DNA from: Candidatus Hydrogenedentota bacterium
GTDB lineage: Bacteria > Hydrogenedentota > Hydrogenedentia > Hydrogenedentales > CAITNO01
Assembly (NCBI GenBank): GCA_029776995.1
Contig: JAKOTZ010000068.1
Coordinates: 1-43,781 of the forward strand
Length of the DNA stretch: 43,781 nt
Direction of reading: 5' to 3'
Translations under genes and position numbers: made by a program
The notes under the pieces: model-generated
What the model was told of the DNA's origin: nothing
Seen by the model: only the letters and a program-made list of their open reading frames with translations
The model's database searches: none
In this document: piece after piece, positions 42,446-43,781 of the stretch
How the letters are laid out: each line of letters opens with the position of its first letter
How positions within the stretch are numbered: position 1 is the first letter of the stretch

Positions 42446-42451
42446 TATAAT
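42446..42451 (+). promoter_or_regulatory. candidate -10 element for the radical SAM gene
   Basis: TATAAT lies 43 bases before the ATG at 42495, in an AT-rich stretch of the divergent gap. There is no recognisable -35 at 15-18 bases, so an activator or weak promoter is possible. Confidence 0.35.
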
Positions 42452-42494
42452 TGTAACAAAATAAGGCAGAGGTTACCTATCTTTAAGGTTTGAG

Positions 42495-43781
42495 ATGCGG
42501 GTTGTCCTGGTCGTAACACCTTTCAATTTGGGGCACTCCTGGGGGGGTAAATCTACAATGCGGGAAGGCATATTGCCGTCGCTGGGGGTAGGTTATCTCG
42601 CGGCTGTCCTGCGGCAGCGCGGACATGAGCTGGCCATTATTGACAGCCCGGCCCTGGGATACGGCATCGAGGATGCCGTTAACGCCATTCTTGGTAAACG
42701 CCCTGATCTCGTTGGCATATCCTGTATTACGGCCCGCGCCGGCGCGGCGTATGATCTGGTCCGCGCGCTTCGGAAAGCAAAACCGGATCTGACACTGGTC
42801 ATGGGTGGACCTCATGTGACGGCTTTTCATGAGCATATCCCCGATGAATGCCCGGAAATAGACGCGCTGCTTCCCGGAGAGGCAGAATGGACTTTCGCGG
42901 ATTACGTGGACGCTCTGGCGGTTGGCATAGATCCAGCGGGACTTCCAGGCGTTGACTGCCGGAACCGGAAGGGGCAGTGGATAGTCGGTCCACCCCATAA
43001 ACCCGAGTCTAAGCTGGACAACCTCCCTCTTGTCGCCTGGGACCTGTATGATCCGTCACGGTACCGTCCCTTGCCCAGTCAGGGACGGTACCATCCTGTG
43101 GCCATGATGCTGACGTCACGGGGATGCCCATGGTCCCGCTGCCGGTTTTGCTATCACAGATCCTGTTACGGTCATCCATACCGTCGCCGCTCACCGGAGC
43201 ACTGCGTGGAAGAAATCCGCTGGCTGGTGCGGGACCTGGGATATCGGGAAATCATCTTTTTTGATGATAATTTCTGCATCCATGAAAAGTGGATTGAGCG
43301 GTTCTGCGATTTGATTGACCGGGAAAAACTTCGGTTTGCCTGGACAGTAGAGGGGCACGTGCGGACCGTGACGCGGTCCATGCTGAAACGCATGGCGACT
43401 TCCGGCTGTTACAACATTTTTTACGGGATCGAATCTGGAAACCAGGAACTGCTGGATCTGATTGATAAAGGATACACGCTGGACAGGGTGCGCGAGGCTG
43501 TCGCATGGGCAAAAGAGGCCGGCATGGAAATCCGGGGCAGTTTTATCCTTGGCCTGCCTATGGAAACTCCCGAAATGTCCAGAAAAACCATTCGGTTCGC
43601 CTGCGAACTGGATATCGATTTTGCCCAGTTTATCCCATTCCACGTCTGGCCGGGTGTAGAATTGGAATCCTTTGCCCTGGCACATGGCAAAAAAGTTCCG
43701 TGGAACGATGTTTTTGTCGCGCCTTCCTACGTTCCTGATACCTACCCTGACGCGGAAACCCTGGCCGCAATGGTGCGTGAG
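42495..43781 (+). CDS. B12-binding-domain radical SAM protein, 3' end cut by the window
   Basis: The frame runs 429 codons to the window edge without a stop. AAGG is 6 bases before the ATG. Residues ~1-130 are a cobalamin-binding-like Rossmann domain (PSLGVGYLAAVLRQRGHEL, VGISCITA, LVMGGPHVTAF). The radical SAM domain follows, with cluster cysteines C211, C216 and C219 in SRGCPWSRCRFCYH, the FFDDNF and YGIESGNQELLD segments of this superfamily, and SFILGLPMETPE. The Cys spacing is CX4CX2C rather than the usual CX3CX2C. Members methylate or rearrange unactivated carbons in lipids, cofactors or peptides; the substrate cannot be told. Confidence 0.9.
   Translation, partial: MRVVLVVTPFNLGHSWGGKSTMREGILPSLGVGYLAAVLRQRGHELAIIDSPALGYGIEDAVNAILGKRPDLVGISCITARAGAAYDLVRALRKAKPDLTLVMGGPHVTAFHEHIPDECPEIDALLPGEAEWTFADYVDALAVGIDPAGLPGVDCRNRKGQWIVGPPHKPESKLDNLPLVAWDLYDPSRYRPLPSQGRYHPVAMMLTSRGCPWSRCRFCYHRSCYGHPYRRRSPEHCVEEIRWLVRDLGYREIIFFDDNFCIHEKWIERFCDLIDREKLRFAWTVEGHVRTVTRSMLKRMATSGCYNIFYGIESGNQELLDLIDKGYTLDRVREAVAWAKEAGMEIRGSFILGLPMETPEMSRKTIRFACELDIDFAQFIPFHVWPGVELESFALAHGKKVPWNDVFVAPSYVPDTYPDAETLAAMVRE
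43060..43092. repeat. perfect 12-bp inverted repeat inside the radical SAM gene
   Basis: GGTACCGTCCCT (43060-43071) and AGGGACGGTACC (43081-43092) flank a 9-base loop. It encodes the linker just before the iron-sulphur cysteines. It would form a strong RNA hairpin about 190 codons into the gene. Confidence 0.75.

Overview
The window looks like a chromosomal segment of a Gram-negative-type (diderm), probably flagellated bacterium of a deep or uncultivated lineage. GC content is high throughout, except for one AT-rich gene at about 11960-12870. The gene mix is unusual: the glycolytic enzyme is PPi-dependent, there is an McsA/McsB-like pair, GerM and YvyF-like genes otherwise best known from Firmicutes, a bactofilin, and a DprE1/DprE2/UbiA set otherwise best known from mycobacteria. 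I cannot assign a phylum from the sequence alone. No rRNA, tRNA, CRISPR array, insertion sequence or phage gene was seen. No stretch over 300 bases lacks a gene; the longest gap is about 215 bases at 30096-30309.

Region 1 (1-11262) is a cell-surface glycan locus. It holds a GT2-GtrA fusion (574-1692), a multi-membrane-span GT-C glycosyltransferase with C-terminal TPRs (3247-5556, minus), three different membrane-anchored SGNH-hydrolase proteins (1643-3250 minus, 5669-6913, 6910-8133), and dprE1-dprE2-ubiA (8190-11262). The last three match the enzymes that make polyprenyl-phosphate-D-arabinofuranose from PRPP. My reading is a lipid-linked arabinose donor pathway coupled to a GT-C transferase and SGNH proteins that may acylate the glycan. 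A PmtA-like phospholipid methyltransferase (11375-11959) and an AT-rich, probably acquired, left-handed beta-helix acyltransferase (11964-12644, minus) follow.

Region 2 (12878-20113) is one long probable operon: cysS, a four-PDZ HtrA-like protease, folM-like SDR, folB, folK, folE, a lipoprotein-type glycerophosphodiester phosphodiesterase, and an RSH-type HD hydrolase. Several of these genes overlap by 4-14 bases. Region 3 (20293-25121) is yggS-pheS-pheT-coiled-coil protein-zapA, with PPi-phosphofructokinase convergent to it (25152-26444).

Region 4 (26627-30095) has mcsA followed by an McsB homologue whose catalytic motifs appear to be erased. An isolated flgK faces it, with candidate flagellar sigma-factor sites upstream.

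Region 5 (30310-39826) is a plus-strand run starting from a near-consensus sigma-70 promoter. It encodes an unknown membrane-anchored protein, a YvyF-like zinc protein, a 55-residue membrane protein, an Amidase_3 peptidoglycan amidase, a GerM-domain protein, murI, a divergent polysaccharide deacetylase and tsaD. A bactofilin, a membrane zinc peptidase and an exported FlgT/LPP20-like protein follow. Several of these products concern the cell wall and envelope.

Region 6 (39891-43781) is an adenosine kinase-like gene plus ahcY (minus strand, methyl-cycle recycling) and, divergently, a B12-binding radical SAM protein cut off by the window end.
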